From positions 1 to 64,000 of the forward strand of contig NZ_LZSV01000028.1 in NCBI RefSeq assembly GCF_001665605.1: DNA of 64,000 nt. The letters are read 5' to 3'. The stretch's first letter is position 1; the number at the start of each line of letters is the position of its first letter. This DNA comes from Mycobacterium sp. 852014-50255_SCH5639931 (GTDB lineage: Bacteria > Actinomycetota > Actinomycetes > Mycobacteriales > Mycobacteriaceae). Below are positions 24,556 to 33,365 of this stretch, one piece after another. The notes below the pieces were generated by a model. It saw only the letters and a program-made list of their open reading frames with translations, did not search any database and was not told the DNA's origin. The translations under genes were made by a program, and so were the position numbers.

Positions 24556-26578
24556 CGCGACCCGACGCTCGCCGCGGCGGGTGTTCCGTGACCGCGCCGA
24601 GGCCGGCCGCGTGCTGGCGAACCTCCTCGGTGCCTACCGCGATCGGCACGATGTGCTCGTGCTGGGCCTGGCGCGCGGCGGCATACCCGTCGCATGGGAG
24701 GTGGCGGCGGCGCTGCATGCCCCGCTGGATGCCTTCATCGTGCGCAAGCTCGGTGCCCCCGGCCATGAGGAGTTCGCCGTGGGGGCGTTGGCGAGCGGGG
24801 GCCGCGTCGTGGTCAACGACGACGTCGTGCGCGGCCTGCGTATCACCCCGCAGGAATTGCGTGCCGTCGCCGAGCGTGAAGGCCGGGAACTGATTCGGCG
24901 CGAGGCCGCCTATCGCGACGGGCGTCCGCCCGTGGACGTGGCAGGCAAGACGGTGATCCTGGTCGACGACGGATTAGCCACCGGTGCAAGCATGTTCGCG
25001 GCGGTCCAGGCGCTCCGCGAGGCCGAGCCCGCACACATCGTCATCGCCGTGCCGGCGGCCCCGGAGTCCACGTGCCGGGAATTCGCGGGCCAGGTCGACG
25101 ACGTCGTATGCGCGAGCATGCCCACTCCGTTTCTCGCGGTCGGGGAGTCGTTCTGGGATTTCCGGCAAGTGACCGACGAAGAGGTCCGCCGGTTCCTCGC
25201 GACGCCGACGACCGGCATCCCGGCGAGGGTCGCGGCGCGGACTCCGGCCGAGGTGATCGCCCGGGTGGCCATCGATGCGCCGGCGGGCGTCCCGCCGCGT
25301 GACACGCTGGAAGAGTTGATCGGCGATGCGCGCATCGTGTTGATCGGCGAGAGTTCGCATGGCACACACGAGTTCTACGAGGCCCGCGCGGAAATCACGA
25401 AGTGGTTGATCGAGGAGAAGGGTTTCTGTGCCGTCGCGGCGGAGGCGGACTGGCCCGACGCCTACCGGGTGAATCGCTACGTTCGCGGCATCGGTGACGA
25501 CACCAGTGCCGACGAGGCGTTGAGCGGATTCGAGCGATTCCCCGCGTGGATGTGGCGCAACACCGTCGTGCGTGACTTCGTCGAGTGGCTGCGCACCCGA
25601 AACCGGCTGCACGAGAACAACGGGCAGCGGCAGGCCGGCTTCTACGGGCTGGATCTCTACAGCCTGCACCGGTCGATGCAGGAAGTGATCGGCTACCTCG
25701 ACAAGGTCGACCCCAAGGCGGCGGCGCGGGCGCGCGAGCGTTATGCCTGCTTCGACCACGCCTCGGCGGACGACGGCCAGGCGTACGGCTTCTCGGCCGC
25801 CTTCGGCGCCGGCCCATCGTGCGAACAGGAAGCCGTCGATCAACTGGTCGACATGCAGCGCAACGAACTGGCCTACGCGCGCAGGGACGGTCTGCTCGCC
25901 GAGGACGAATTGTTCTACGCCCACCAGAACGCCCAGACGGTGCACAACGCGGAGGTGTACTACCGGGCGATGTTCAGCGGGCGAGTCACCTCGTGGAACC
26001 TGCGCGACAAACACATGGCGCAGACGCTCGAGGCGCTGCTGAAGCATCTGGACCGCCACCAAGATATCCCCTCGGCACGAATCGTCGTGTGGGCCCACAA
26101 CTCTCACGTCGGGGACGCCCGCGCCACCGAAGTCTGGGCCGATGGACAACTCACACTGGGCCAACTGGTCCGGCAGCGGCACGGCGACGAGGCACGTCTG
26201 ATCGGCTTCAGCACCTACACGGGCACGGTCACCGCCGCCAGCGACTGGGGTGGCATCGCCGAACGCAAGGTCGTGCGCCCGGCGCTCAATGGAAGCATCG
26301 AAGAACTCCTGCACGAGACACGCAGGAGCGAATTCCTGGTGTCCGCACACATCAGCCCGGGGGCCGCGGAACCGCTGAGCGCGGTCCGGTTGGGGCGCGC
26401 CATCGGCGTGATCTACCGCCCAGAGACCGAACGGCAGAGCCATTACTTCCACGTCCGCCCCGCCGACCAGTTCGACGCGATGATCCACATCGATAGGACC
26501 CGGGCGCTGGAACCCCTTGAGGTCACCAGCCTCTGGATCGCCGGCGAAACGCCCGAAACGTATCCCAGCGGCCTCTAA
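24539..26578 (+). CDS. Phosphoribosyltransferase-erythromycin esterase fusion, Rv2030c-like
   Basis: 679 residues in two parts. Residues 1-210 form a type I phosphoribosyltransferase with the PRPP loop VILVDDGLATGASMFAAVQAL. From about residue 255 onward an erythromycin esterase-like (EreA/ChaN-like) domain has GESSHGTHEFYEAR, AAEADWPDAYRVNRYVRG, FYGLDLYSLHRSM and WAHNSHVGDARA, whose His and Glu residues are the catalytic set of the family. Rv2030c of the M. tuberculosis DosR regulon has the same architecture and start. Its substrate is unknown; macrolide hydrolysis should not be assumed. Rv2030c-pfkB-USP order matches M. tuberculosis Rv2030c-Rv2028c, but hspX (Rv2031c) is not at this place. 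Confidence 0.92.
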   Translation: MTRAADATRRSPRRVFRDRAEAGRVLANLLGAYRDRHDVLVLGLARGGIPVAWEVAAALHAPLDAFIVRKLGAPGHEEFAVGALASGGRVVVNDDVVRGLRITPQELRAVAEREGRELIRREAAYRDGRPPVDVAGKTVILVDDGLATGASMFAAVQALREAEPAHIVIAVPAAPESTCREFAGQVDDVVCASMPTPFLAVGESFWDFRQVTDEEVRRFLATPTTGIPARVAARTPAEVIARVAIDAPAGVPPRDTLEELIGDARIVLIGESSHGTHEFYEARAEITKWLIEEKGFCAVAAEADWPDAYRVNRYVRGIGDDTSADEALSGFERFPAWMWRNTVVRDFVEWLRTRNRLHENNGQRQAGFYGLDLYSLHRSMQEVIGYLDKVDPKAAARARERYACFDHASADDGQAYGFSAAFGAGPSCEQEAVDQLVDMQRNELAYARRDGLLAEDELFYAHQNAQTVHNAEVYYRAMFSGRVTSWNLRDKHMAQTLEALLKHLDRHQDIPSARIVVWAHNSHVGDARATEVWADGQLTLGQLVRQRHGDEARLIGFSTYTGTVTAASDWGGIAERKVVRPALNGSIEELLHETRRSEFLVSAHISPGAAEPLSAVRLGRAIGVIYRPETERQSHYFHVRPADQFDAMIHIDRTRALEPLEVTSLWIAGETPETYPSGL

Positions 26579-26598
26579 CCCCTGCGGAGCCAATCAAG

Positions 26599-27591
26599 AT
26601 GGAGATGCCTTCCGACCCGGTTCGCCGAACTCGAATCGTGACGTTGACCATGAATCCCGCGCTCGACATCACGACGAGTGTCGGCGTCGTGCGGCCGACC
26701 GATAAGTTGCGCTGCTCTGCGACGCGTTACGACCCGGGCGGAGGCGGCATCAACGTCGCCCGGATCGCGAAGGTCCTTGGTAGCTCGGTGCTGGCGGTGT
26801 TTCCCGCGGGCGGCTCGCACGGGGGTCTCGTCATGAGCCTGCTCAGCGAGGCGGAAGTCCCGTTCCGGCAGGTTCCGGTCGCTGCCCAAACGCGCGAGAG
26901 TTTCACCGTCAACGAGACCAGCACCGGCCAGCAATACCGGTTCGTCCTGCCGGGGCCGGAGCTCACCGTCCTCGAGCAGGAGCAATGCCTCGATCAATTG
27001 CGGGTGGCAGCCCAATCGGCCGAAGTCGTTGTGGCAAGCGGAAGTCTGCCACCGGGTGTACCTGCCGACTACTATCAGCGGGTTGCCGACATCTGCCGGC
27101 AGTTGGGCGTCAAGCTGGTCCTGGACACCTCCGGCGGCGGCTTGCAGCACATCTCTTCAGGGGTGTTCCTGCTCAAGGCGAGCGTGCGAGAACTAAGGGA
27201 ATGCGTCGGTCGCCGACTCGCCACCGAGTCCGAGCAGCTAGAGGCCGCCCACCAACTCATCGACAGTGGCCGCGCACAAGTCGTCGTGGTTTCCCTGGGT
27301 TCCTATGGCGCGCTGCTGGCGACACGCCATGCCAGCCAGCGGTTTCCGGCGGTCCCGATGCCAGGCGGGAGTGGTGTCGGGGCGGGCGATGCGATGGTTG
27401 CCGCGATCACGGTGGGCCTCACGCACGGATGGCCCCTCGCCAAAGCGGTTCGTTACGGGATCGCGGCGGGAGCGGCGATGCTGATGACACCCGGTACGGC
27501 GGTCTTCGAACGTGCCGACATAGAGCGATTGTTCGAGCTGGTCGCCGAACCACCAGAGGTGGGGACGAACGACTTCGCGGCTGAGGCCTAA
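26599..27591 (+). CDS. pfkB: 6-phosphofructokinase, PfkB (ribokinase family)
   Basis: 330 residues of the PfkB family. TMNPALDITTSV near residue 17, the sugar-binding GGGGINVARIAKVLG near residue 47, ASGSLPPGVP near 137 and the ATP/catalytic motif GSGVGAGDAMVAA with base Asp264 are intact. It phosphorylates fructose 6-phosphate (or a related sugar phosphate) in glycolysis; Rv2029c is the DosR-induced minor PFK. ATG 26599 lies 20 bp after the Rv2030c-like stop. The 3' end carries DosR-like boxes for the USP gene downstream. Confidence 0.92.
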   Translation: MEMPSDPVRRTRIVTLTMNPALDITTSVGVVRPTDKLRCSATRYDPGGGGINVARIAKVLGSSVLAVFPAGGSHGGLVMSLLSEAEVPFRQVPVAAQTRESFTVNETSTGQQYRFVLPGPELTVLEQEQCLDQLRVAAQSAEVVVASGSLPPGVPADYYQRVADICRQLGVKLVLDTSGGGLQHISSGVFLLKASVRELRECVGRRLATESEQLEAAHQLIDSGRAQVVVVSLGSYGALLATRHASQRFPAVPMPGGSGVGAGDAMVAAITVGLTHGWPLAKAVRYGIAAGAAMLMTPGTAVFERADIERLFELVAEPPEVGTNDFAAEA

Positions 27592-27597
27592 CGGCCC
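27562..27597 (+). promoter_or_regulatory. Tandem DosR-like boxes at the 3' end of pfkB
   Basis: GGGACGAACGACTT at 27562-27575 lies inside pfkB, and AGGCCTAACGGCCC at 27584-27597 spans its stop codon; they are 22 bp apart and 63 bp before the USP ATG at 27661. They could give the USP-USP-dosR-dosS segment an internal promoter. Confidence 0.5.
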
Positions 27598-27660
27598 CTG
27601 CCGAGCGGGCGCCGCCGCAATAGCCTGAAAACTGAGCCATCGGAACAATCAGGAGCCGAC

Positions 27661-28431
27661 ATGAGCCAGCTGGACGCCAAGGCTGTGGTCGTCGGCGTCA
27701 ACGGCTCCCAAGCCGCGGTCAACGCCGCGAAGTGGGCAATCGACGAGGCGATCGGCCGGCAGTTGCCACTTCGCCTGGTGTATGTCATGCCGCGAGGGCC
27801 GCGGCGCGTCGGATCGGGGCCTCGTTCCGAATGGGAGGTCGAACGCGGCGAAATGGCGTTGGCCGAAGCGGAGTGCGCCATACAGACCGAGCGGAAGCCG
27901 GTCGAGATCGAGACGGCCATCGTTTCCGGGAATCCCGCGGAGGCGTTGATCAACCAATCCCAGGACGCGGCCCTGGTGTGTGTAGGCACCGCCAGGCGCG
28001 GATGGGCGTCCGACGGGCTCTTGGGCCCGACGGCCACGGGCCTGGTGGCGCGCGCGCGCTGCCCCGTCGCGATCATTCGTACCAATCCCGACGGATCGCC
28101 GACGGAGCTTGGTGTGATCGCCGTCGTGCTCAACGACGAGCCGGACAACGACGAGGTGGTGCACCAAGCGATGGAGGAAGGGCGACGCCGCCGCGCCATC
28201 GTGCGTCAAATCGACCGGCGACTGAACAGCTGGGTTCGCCGTTATCCGGACGTCCGCGTCCAGACGGTGGCCGCGGGAACCGGCGCGAAATACGGCGGAA
28301 AGCCCGGTAGCGCAATCGAACTGGCGGTGGTGGGCAGTGCCGATGCCGAGGAGATGGCCGCGCTGGCCACCCCGAACTGCCATCCGATCGTCGGCTACCC
28401 CGACTGCTCGGTGCTTGTGATCCGCCACTGA
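27661..28431 (+). CDS. Universal stress protein, Rv2028c-like position
   Basis: 256 residues. The first USP domain (VVVGVNGSQAAVNAAKWAIDEA to ATGLVARARCPVAIIR) is near canonical; the second half is short (LGVIAVVLNDEPDNDEV to CSVLVIRH) and lacks the full nucleotide loop. ATG 27661 follows AGGAG at 27650. Location after pfkB corresponds to Rv2028c. The next USP starts 6 bp after its stop, so the two and dosR are probably co-transcribed. Confidence 0.9.
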   Translation: MSQLDAKAVVVGVNGSQAAVNAAKWAIDEAIGRQLPLRLVYVMPRGPRRVGSGPRSEWEVERGEMALAEAECAIQTERKPVEIETAIVSGNPAEALINQSQDAALVCVGTARRGWASDGLLGPTATGLVARARCPVAIIRTNPDGSPTELGVIAVVLNDEPDNDEVVHQAMEEGRRRRAIVRQIDRRLNSWVRRYPDVRVQTVAAGTGAKYGGKPGSAIELAVVGSADAEEMAALATPNCHPIVGYPDCSVLVIRH

Positions 28432-28437
28432 GGCCCG

Positions 28438-29256
28438 ATGACGCAGCCAGCCAGAACCAAGTCGATCGTCGCCGGTATCGACGGTTCCAAAGCGGCGATA
28501 CGCGCGGCACTGTGGGCGGTCGACGAGGCGGCGAGTCGCGACGTTCCGCTACGCCTGCTCTACGCGACCTACCCCGGCGACGGCGAACAAACCGCGCAGC
28601 TGGCGGTCCGCCAGGCGGTGACGGCGATTCGAGCCGTGGGCAAGCCGGTGCAGGTCGAGACGGAGATCGTCCACGGACCCGCGGTCGGATCGCTGATTCG
28701 CTCGTCGGCGTCGGCCGCCATGGTCTGCGTGGGCGCCGTCGGACTGCGCCACTTTCAACCGGGCCGGGTCGGCTCCACCGCGGCGGCATTGGCCGTATCG
28801 GCGCGTTGCCCGGTGGCGATCGTCCGGGGCCGCGACGGTTATCGCGGGCAGCCCGCAGAAAGTGCGGTCGTCGAGATAGCCGGGTCCCCGGACTCGGTTC
28901 TGCTCGGCGCCGCCATCGAAGAGGCGGTGCTGCGCGGTGCGGCGCTCGAGGCGGTCGTCTCGCGGCGAACGGGGCGGGCCGAACACGGTGATACCGAGGC
29001 CGATCGCCGGGCACTCGCCGACCTGGATCGCCGCCTGTCCGGGTGGAAGCGACGCCATCCGCAGCTTCGGGTCGAATCGATGGCGATACACGTCGGCCTG
29101 CTGGACTACCTGGCCGGACACCGTGGGCCGGTCGGCTTGGTGATCGTCGGCGCCGACAATCGTCAGCACGTTGCCGAGCTTGTCGGACCCGTCGGCAGTT
29201 CGGTGATGGCGGACGCGGACTGTTCGCTGTTGATCGTCAATCGGCAACATTTGTGA
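28438..29256 (+). CDS. Universal stress protein upstream of dosR, Rv3134c-like
   Basis: 272 residues with a clear N-terminal USP domain (IVAGIDGSKAAIRAALWAVDEA, VCVGAVG, GSTAAALAVSARCPVAIVRG) and a divergent second domain ending ADCSLLIVNRQHL. In M. tuberculosis Rv3134c is the first gene of the dosRS operon and shares these features, including GLRHFQPGRVGSTAA-like spacing. The 59 bp between its stop and dosR hold an AT-rich stretch and no clear box, so dosR is most simply read from the same transcript. Confidence 0.9.
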   Translation: MTQPARTKSIVAGIDGSKAAIRAALWAVDEAASRDVPLRLLYATYPGDGEQTAQLAVRQAVTAIRAVGKPVQVETEIVHGPAVGSLIRSSASAAMVCVGAVGLRHFQPGRVGSTAAALAVSARCPVAIVRGRDGYRGQPAESAVVEIAGSPDSVLLGAAIEEAVLRGAALEAVVSRRTGRAEHGDTEADRRALADLDRRLSGWKRRHPQLRVESMAIHVGLLDYLAGHRGPVGLVIVGADNRQHVAELVGPVGSSVMADADCSLLIVNRQHL

Positions 29257-29315
29257 AATTTGTACGATAGTTAATGTGTGATGGGGAGGTCCCACGACCG
29301 GCGGAAGGGTTCTTA

Positions 29316-29987
29316 ATGGTCAAGGTTTTCCTGGTCGATGACCATGAAGTCGTCCGGCGCGGCCTCGCCGATCTCCTGGCGGCGGACCCCGAGCTCGAGA
29401 TCGTTGGCGAGGCGGGCTCCGTCTCCGAGGCGAAGGCGCGGATACCGGCGCTGCGACCCGACGTCGCCGTGCTTGACGTGCGGCTTCCCGACGGCAACGG
29501 CATCGAACTGTGCCGCGACCTGGTGTCCGATCATCCCGACCTGCGCTGCCTGATGCTGACGTCGTTCACCTCCGACGAAGCGATGCTGGAGGCGATTCTG
29601 GCCGGCGCCAGCGGTTACGTGGTCAAGGACATCAAGGGCATGGAGCTGGCCCACGCCATCAAGGAGGTGGGCGCCGGCAAATCCCTGTTGGATAACCGGG
29701 CGGCGGCGGCTCTGATGGCCAAGCTCCGCGGCGCGGCGGAGCGCGAAGACCCACTGTCCGGGCTCACCGAACAGGAGCGAACGCTGTTGGGGCTGCTCAG
29801 CGAGGGCCTGACCAACCGGCAGATCGCCGCCCGGATGTTCCTGGCCGAGAAGACGGTGAAGAATTACGTGTCGCGGTTGCTGGCCAAACTCGGCATGGAG
29901 CGCCGGACCCAGGCGGCGGTGTTCGCGTCCAAGTTGGACCAACGGCCCGGCCACCCCGCCGCGCCGACGGACACGTCGACCGACTAG
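29316..29987 (+). CDS. dosR: Dormancy response regulator DosR (DevR)
   Basis: 223 residues, NarL/FixJ family. Receiver domain: Asp8-Asp9, phospho-acceptor Asp54 (VAVLDVRLPDG), Thr82 and Lys104 are all at the positions known for M. tuberculosis DosR. The C-terminal LuxR-type helix-turn-helix (LTEQERTLLGLLSEG, LTNRQIAARMFLAEKTVKNYVS) keeps Lys179, Lys182 and Asn183, the residues that contact the DosR box. It should therefore recognise the same operator, which supports reading the many GGGAC..GTCCC-like motifs here as its sites. ATG 29316 follows GGAAGGG at 29303. Confidence 0.97.
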   Translation: MVKVFLVDDHEVVRRGLADLLAADPELEIVGEAGSVSEAKARIPALRPDVAVLDVRLPDGNGIELCRDLVSDHPDLRCLMLTSFTSDEAMLEAILAGASGYVVKDIKGMELAHAIKEVGAGKSLLDNRAAAALMAKLRGAAEREDPLSGLTEQERTLLGLLSEGLTNRQIAARMFLAEKTVKNYVSRLLAKLGMERRTQAAVFASKLDQRPGHPAAPTDTSTD

Positions 29988-30110
29988 CGCCAATCGGAAC
30001 CTGTCACACCTTCGACGACAACCATTCGCTTGGGTGCTTGACAATTTGCGATTAGGCTGATCTTGCCATTAGGCATTGTCGCAATTGGAGTGTCGGGGAG
30101 GTTTGTCGGT

Positions 30111-31820
30111 TTGACGAGCGACGACAGCGGCTCGGCATTCGCCGGACTAGGCCAGCGGGGCCTGGTCAGCAGGATGCACGAGCAACTCGACGAGTTGCTG
30201 GCGGCTCGCGACCAAATGGAGCAGCTGCTGCGGGTCATCGTCGAGATCGGCGCGGGCCTCGACCTCGACGCGACGCTGCACCGGATCATTGGCGCGGCCA
30301 GAAAAATGACCTCCGCCCCCTTCGGCGCGCTGGCCATCCGTGATCCCGAGGGCAACCTGCTCTCGTTTGTCCACGAGGGGATGGATGCCGACACGGTGGC
30401 CCGGATCGGGCACCTGCCGGTGGGCAAGGGCCTGCTGAGCTTGTCGATGCTGGACACGCCGGCGTTGCGGATGGACGATCTGACCGCCCATCCGGCCGCC
30501 GTCGGGTTTCCCGAGCACCACCCCCCGATGCGCGGCTTCCTCGCCGTGCCGATCACCATCCGCGACAGTGTGTTCGGCAACCTCTACCTCACCCACGTCG
30601 AACCGCAGCGGGTGTTCTCCGAGTCCGACGAGGTGGCGGCTCGCGCCCTGGCGTTCGCCGCCGCGATCGCGATCGACAACGCCCAGGTGTTCGAACGCGA
30701 GCGGACGGCCGCGAAGTGGATGGAGGCCAGCCGCGAGATCACCACCGCGCTGCTGTCCAGCACCGAGCCGCACCGGCGCCCGCTCCAGCTGATCGCCGAA
30801 CGTGCCCGGGCCCTGACCGATGCCGAGCAGGCGATCGTCCTGGTGCCGGCCGATCCCGACCTGCCCGACGACGAGGTCGAGACGCTGGTGGTCTCGGCGG
30901 CGGTGGGTGTGCATGCCGCCGAGGTGGTCGGCCAACGCGTTCCGGTGGACGGCTCCACCAGCGGGGCCGTTTTCCGGTCCGGTGAACCGCTGATCACCGA
31001 GACGTTGCGGTACCCGATTCAGGCATTCACCGATGTCGGGCAGCGCCCGGCCATCCTGATGCCGCTACGCGCCCAAGACGAGGTCGTCGGAGTGATCGCC
31101 ATCGCCCGCGGCAGCCACCAGTCGCCCTTCGACGACAGCTACCTCGATCTGGTCAGCGACTTCGCCACCCATGCGGCGATAGCGCTCGTGCTCGCGTCGG
31201 CCCGTGACGACGCGCGCCAGCTGACCATCCTGGCCGAGCGCGAACGCATCGCCCACGACCTGCACGACCACGTCATCCAGCGGCTTTTCGCCGCCGGCAT
31301 GGATCTGCAGGGAACGCTGGCCCGGGCGAGGTCCCCGGAGGTGTCCGACCGGCTCAACCGCACGCTCGACGATCTCCAAACCATCATCGAGGAGATCCGC
31401 ACGACGATCTTCCAGCTGAAATCCCCGCCGGGTAAGAACGACTTCCGGCATCGCATCCAACAGGTGGTCGCCGACCTGACCGAGAACCGTGACATCGTGA
31501 CCACCCTGCGCATGCACGGGCCGATGACCGCCGTCGGCGGCGAGCTTGCCGACCATGCCGAGGCCGTGAGCACGGAGGCCGTCAGCAATGCCCTGCGTCA
31601 TTCGGGGGCATCGCGGCTGACCGTCGAGATCAGCGTCGCCGACATGTTCGTCCTCGACATCGTCGACAACGGCTCCGGCATACCCGGCGGCAACACGCGG
31701 CGCAGCGGCCTGGCCAACATGAAGCGGCGCGCCGAACAACTGGGCGGGGCCTGCGAGATCACCGGCCCCCCGGAGGGTGGTACCCGGGTGCACTGGGTGG
31801 CCCCGCTGATCGACGAATAG
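30111..31820 (+). CDS. dosS: Heme-GAF sensor histidine kinase, DosS/DosT family
   Basis: 569 residues from TTG 30111, which has GGGGAGG nine bases upstream; TTG 30063 is the longest frame. A short coiled N-terminus leads to GAF-A, where FPEHHPPMRGFLAVP places His137 at the heme-ligand position (His149 of M. tuberculosis DosS), then GAF-B, the HisKA_3 helix with His385 in HDLHDHVIQRLFAAGMD, and a HATPase domain (EAVSNALRHSGAS, DNGSGI). It should sense O2, NO, CO or redox state and phosphorylate DosR. The GAF sequences look clearly different from both DosS and DosT as I recall them, and the gene is 123 bp from dosR instead of overlapping. Confidence 0.93.
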   Translation: MTSDDSGSAFAGLGQRGLVSRMHEQLDELLAARDQMEQLLRVIVEIGAGLDLDATLHRIIGAARKMTSAPFGALAIRDPEGNLLSFVHEGMDADTVARIGHLPVGKGLLSLSMLDTPALRMDDLTAHPAAVGFPEHHPPMRGFLAVPITIRDSVFGNLYLTHVEPQRVFSESDEVAARALAFAAAIAIDNAQVFERERTAAKWMEASREITTALLSSTEPHRRPLQLIAERARALTDAEQAIVLVPADPDLPDDEVETLVVSAAVGVHAAEVVGQRVPVDGSTSGAVFRSGEPLITETLRYPIQAFTDVGQRPAILMPLRAQDEVVGVIAIARGSHQSPFDDSYLDLVSDFATHAAIALVLASARDDARQLTILAERERIAHDLHDHVIQRLFAAGMDLQGTLARARSPEVSDRLNRTLDDLQTIIEEIRTTIFQLKSPPGKNDFRHRIQQVVADLTENRDIVTTLRMHGPMTAVGGELADHAEAVSTEAVSNALRHSGASRLTVEISVADMFVLDIVDNGSGIPGGNTRRSGLANMKRRAEQLGGACEITGPPEGGTRVHWVAPLIDE

Positions 31821-31834
31821 CGGTCGCCCCGAAC

Positions 31835-31870
31835 GGGACCAATGGGAGGGGCCATGGGGTCTAACGGCCC
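31835..31870 (+). promoter_or_regulatory. Tandem DosR boxes before the GNAT-USP-STAS genes
   Basis: GGGACCAATGGGAG at 31835-31848 and GGGTCTAACGGCCC at 31857-31870 are 22 bp apart, 37 bp before GTG 31908. Their position argues against the longer GNAT start at 31842. Confidence 0.65.
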
Positions 31871-31907
31871 TGCCCGGCCGCGCCGCCGCCGAATATCGTC
31901 GGGGGTT

Positions 31908-32441
31908 GTGAGTAATCGATCGGTGGACGCCGTGGCTACTGCTCGGTTGCTCGATGGACGCCTGGTTTCGTTGCGTCCCTTGACCGTCGCCGACGCCGAG
32001 GCCGTTTCGGCGCTGCATCAACACCTGTCCGATCACGACCGGTACTTTCGTTTCTTCACGCTGCAGCTGTCGCCGCTGCACGAAATCGTAGCCAAGCTGA
32101 CCGAGCCGGCGGACGGGTTGTACGCCCTCGGTGCCTTCGACGCCGATCGGCTGATCGGCGTGGCCCACTACGTCGTCGTCGACGACCCGAACGCGGCCGA
32201 GGTCGCGGTCGTGGTCGCCCACCAAGACCATTCGGTGGGCGTGGGCACGGCCCTGCTCAAGCACCTGGCCCCGATCGCCCGCGCCCACGGAATCGGGCGG
32301 TTCGTCGCGGACGTCCTCGGCGAGAACCACCTCATGCTCACGGTCTTCTTCGATCTCGGCTGGCCTTGCAGGCCAATCGATTACGGGTCTATTCGGCACC
32401 TCGAGATCGAGTTGCCCCAATTCGACGAAACGCCGGCGTAG
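31908..32441 (+). CDS. GNAT-family N-acetyltransferase
   Basis: 177 residues from GTG 31908. The N-terminal LLDGRLVSLRPLTVADAEAVSALHQHLSDHDRYFRFF is typical of the GNAT domains found with protein acetyltransferases of the Pat/AcuA type, and the acetyl-CoA loop is VVVAHQDHSVGVGTALLKHLAPIARAHG (Q/R-x-x-G-x-G/A form is partly kept as HSVGVGTA). It could acetylate acyl-CoA synthetases or USPs; the substrate is unknown. It is followed at 11 bp by a USP gene, so both and the STAS gene probably form one operon behind tandem DosR boxes. Confidence 0.85.
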   Translation: MSNRSVDAVATARLLDGRLVSLRPLTVADAEAVSALHQHLSDHDRYFRFFTLQLSPLHEIVAKLTEPADGLYALGAFDADRLIGVAHYVVVDDPNAAEVAVVVAHQDHSVGVGTALLKHLAPIARAHGIGRFVADVLGENHLMLTVFFDLGWPCRPIDYGSIRHLEIELPQFDETPA

Positions 32442-32452
32442 AGGAGCGGAAA

Positions 32453-33331
32453 ATGACGGCAGACGCGAAAGAATACGGAGTACTGGTGTGTGTTGACGGG
32501 TCGGCCGCGTCCGACGCCGCCGTCGCATGGGGGACACGCGAGGCGATCATGCGTGACCTGCCCATCACGCTGATGTACGTCGTTCCGCCCATCGTGGTCG
32601 GCTGGCCGGTGGGGCAACTGTATGCCGAGATGCCCGACTGGCAACAGGACAGCGCTCAGCACGTGATCGACCAGGCCCGCAAGACACTCAGCGCCAGCCT
32701 GGGCGCGTCCGAATCGCCCGAAATACACACCGAGACCGTCTATTCCGCCATCGTCCCGGCGCTGATCGAGGCCTCCAAGAAGGCCTGGGTGCTCGTCGCC
32801 GGAAACCAGGGACTGGGAGCGGTGGGCCGCTTGCTGCTGGGCTCGGTAACCACCGGACTCGTGCACTACGCCCATTGCCCGGTCGCGGTCATCCACACCG
32901 GCGACAGGGCGGCCCCGGACCCCGGCGCGCCCGTGGTGCTGGGCATCGACGGATCCCCGGCCTCCGAAGAGGCGACCGCCCTGGCCTTCGACGAGGCCTC
33001 GCGCCGCGGGGTGGGGCTGGTGGCCCTGCACGTGTGGAGCGACGTGGGCGTATTCCCCATCCTCGGCATGGACTGGCATGACCGGGAGCAAGAGGCGCAC
33101 GAGATCCTCGCCGAACGCCTGGCCGGCTGGCAAGAACGCTATCCCGAGGTGCACGTCGAGCGGAAACTGTTCTGCGACAAGCCGTCCGAATGGCTGCTGA
33201 AGGAATCCGAACACGCCCAACTGGTGGTGGTCGGCAGCCGCGGCCGTGGCGGATTTCCCGGGATGCTGCTCGGCTCGGTGAGTTCGGCGGTGGCCCAGTC
33301 GGCGCGGGTGCCCGTGCTGGTTGTCCGCTGA
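32453..33331 (+). CDS. Tandem universal stress protein, Rv1996/Rv2005c type
   Basis: 292 residues with two full USP domains. Domain 1: GVLVCVDGSAASDAAVAWG to LGSVTTGLVHYAHCPVAVIH. Domain 2: VVLGIDGSPASEEATALAF to GSRGRGGFPGMLLGSVSSAVAQS, with the canonical G-x2-G-x9-G-S ATP loop. This matches the Rv2623/Rv2005c/Rv1996 group, in which Rv2623 binds ATP and slows growth. ATG 32453 has GAGGAG ten bases upstream. It is 11 bp after the GNAT gene. Confidence 0.93.
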   Translation: MTADAKEYGVLVCVDGSAASDAAVAWGTREAIMRDLPITLMYVVPPIVVGWPVGQLYAEMPDWQQDSAQHVIDQARKTLSASLGASESPEIHTETVYSAIVPALIEASKKAWVLVAGNQGLGAVGRLLLGSVTTGLVHYAHCPVAVIHTGDRAAPDPGAPVVLGIDGSPASEEATALAFDEASRRGVGLVALHVWSDVGVFPILGMDWHDREQEAHEILAERLAGWQERYPEVHVERKLFCDKPSEWLLKESEHAQLVVVGSRGRGGFPGMLLGSVSSAVAQSARVPVLVVR

Positions 33332-33365
33332 CGATGAGGATCGATGCCCGCGAAGGAGGCTTCCT

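Noticed and set aside
24974..26593. 539-residue open frame antisense to the Rv2030c-like gene
   Set aside because: The plus-strand gene has strong family motifs throughout; the antisense frame is Arg/Gly/His-rich low-complexity translation typical of GC-rich shadow frames.
30038..30066. TTGACA before dosS as a sigma-A promoter
   Set aside because: No acceptable -10 hexamer 16-19 bp downstream, so I do not call it.
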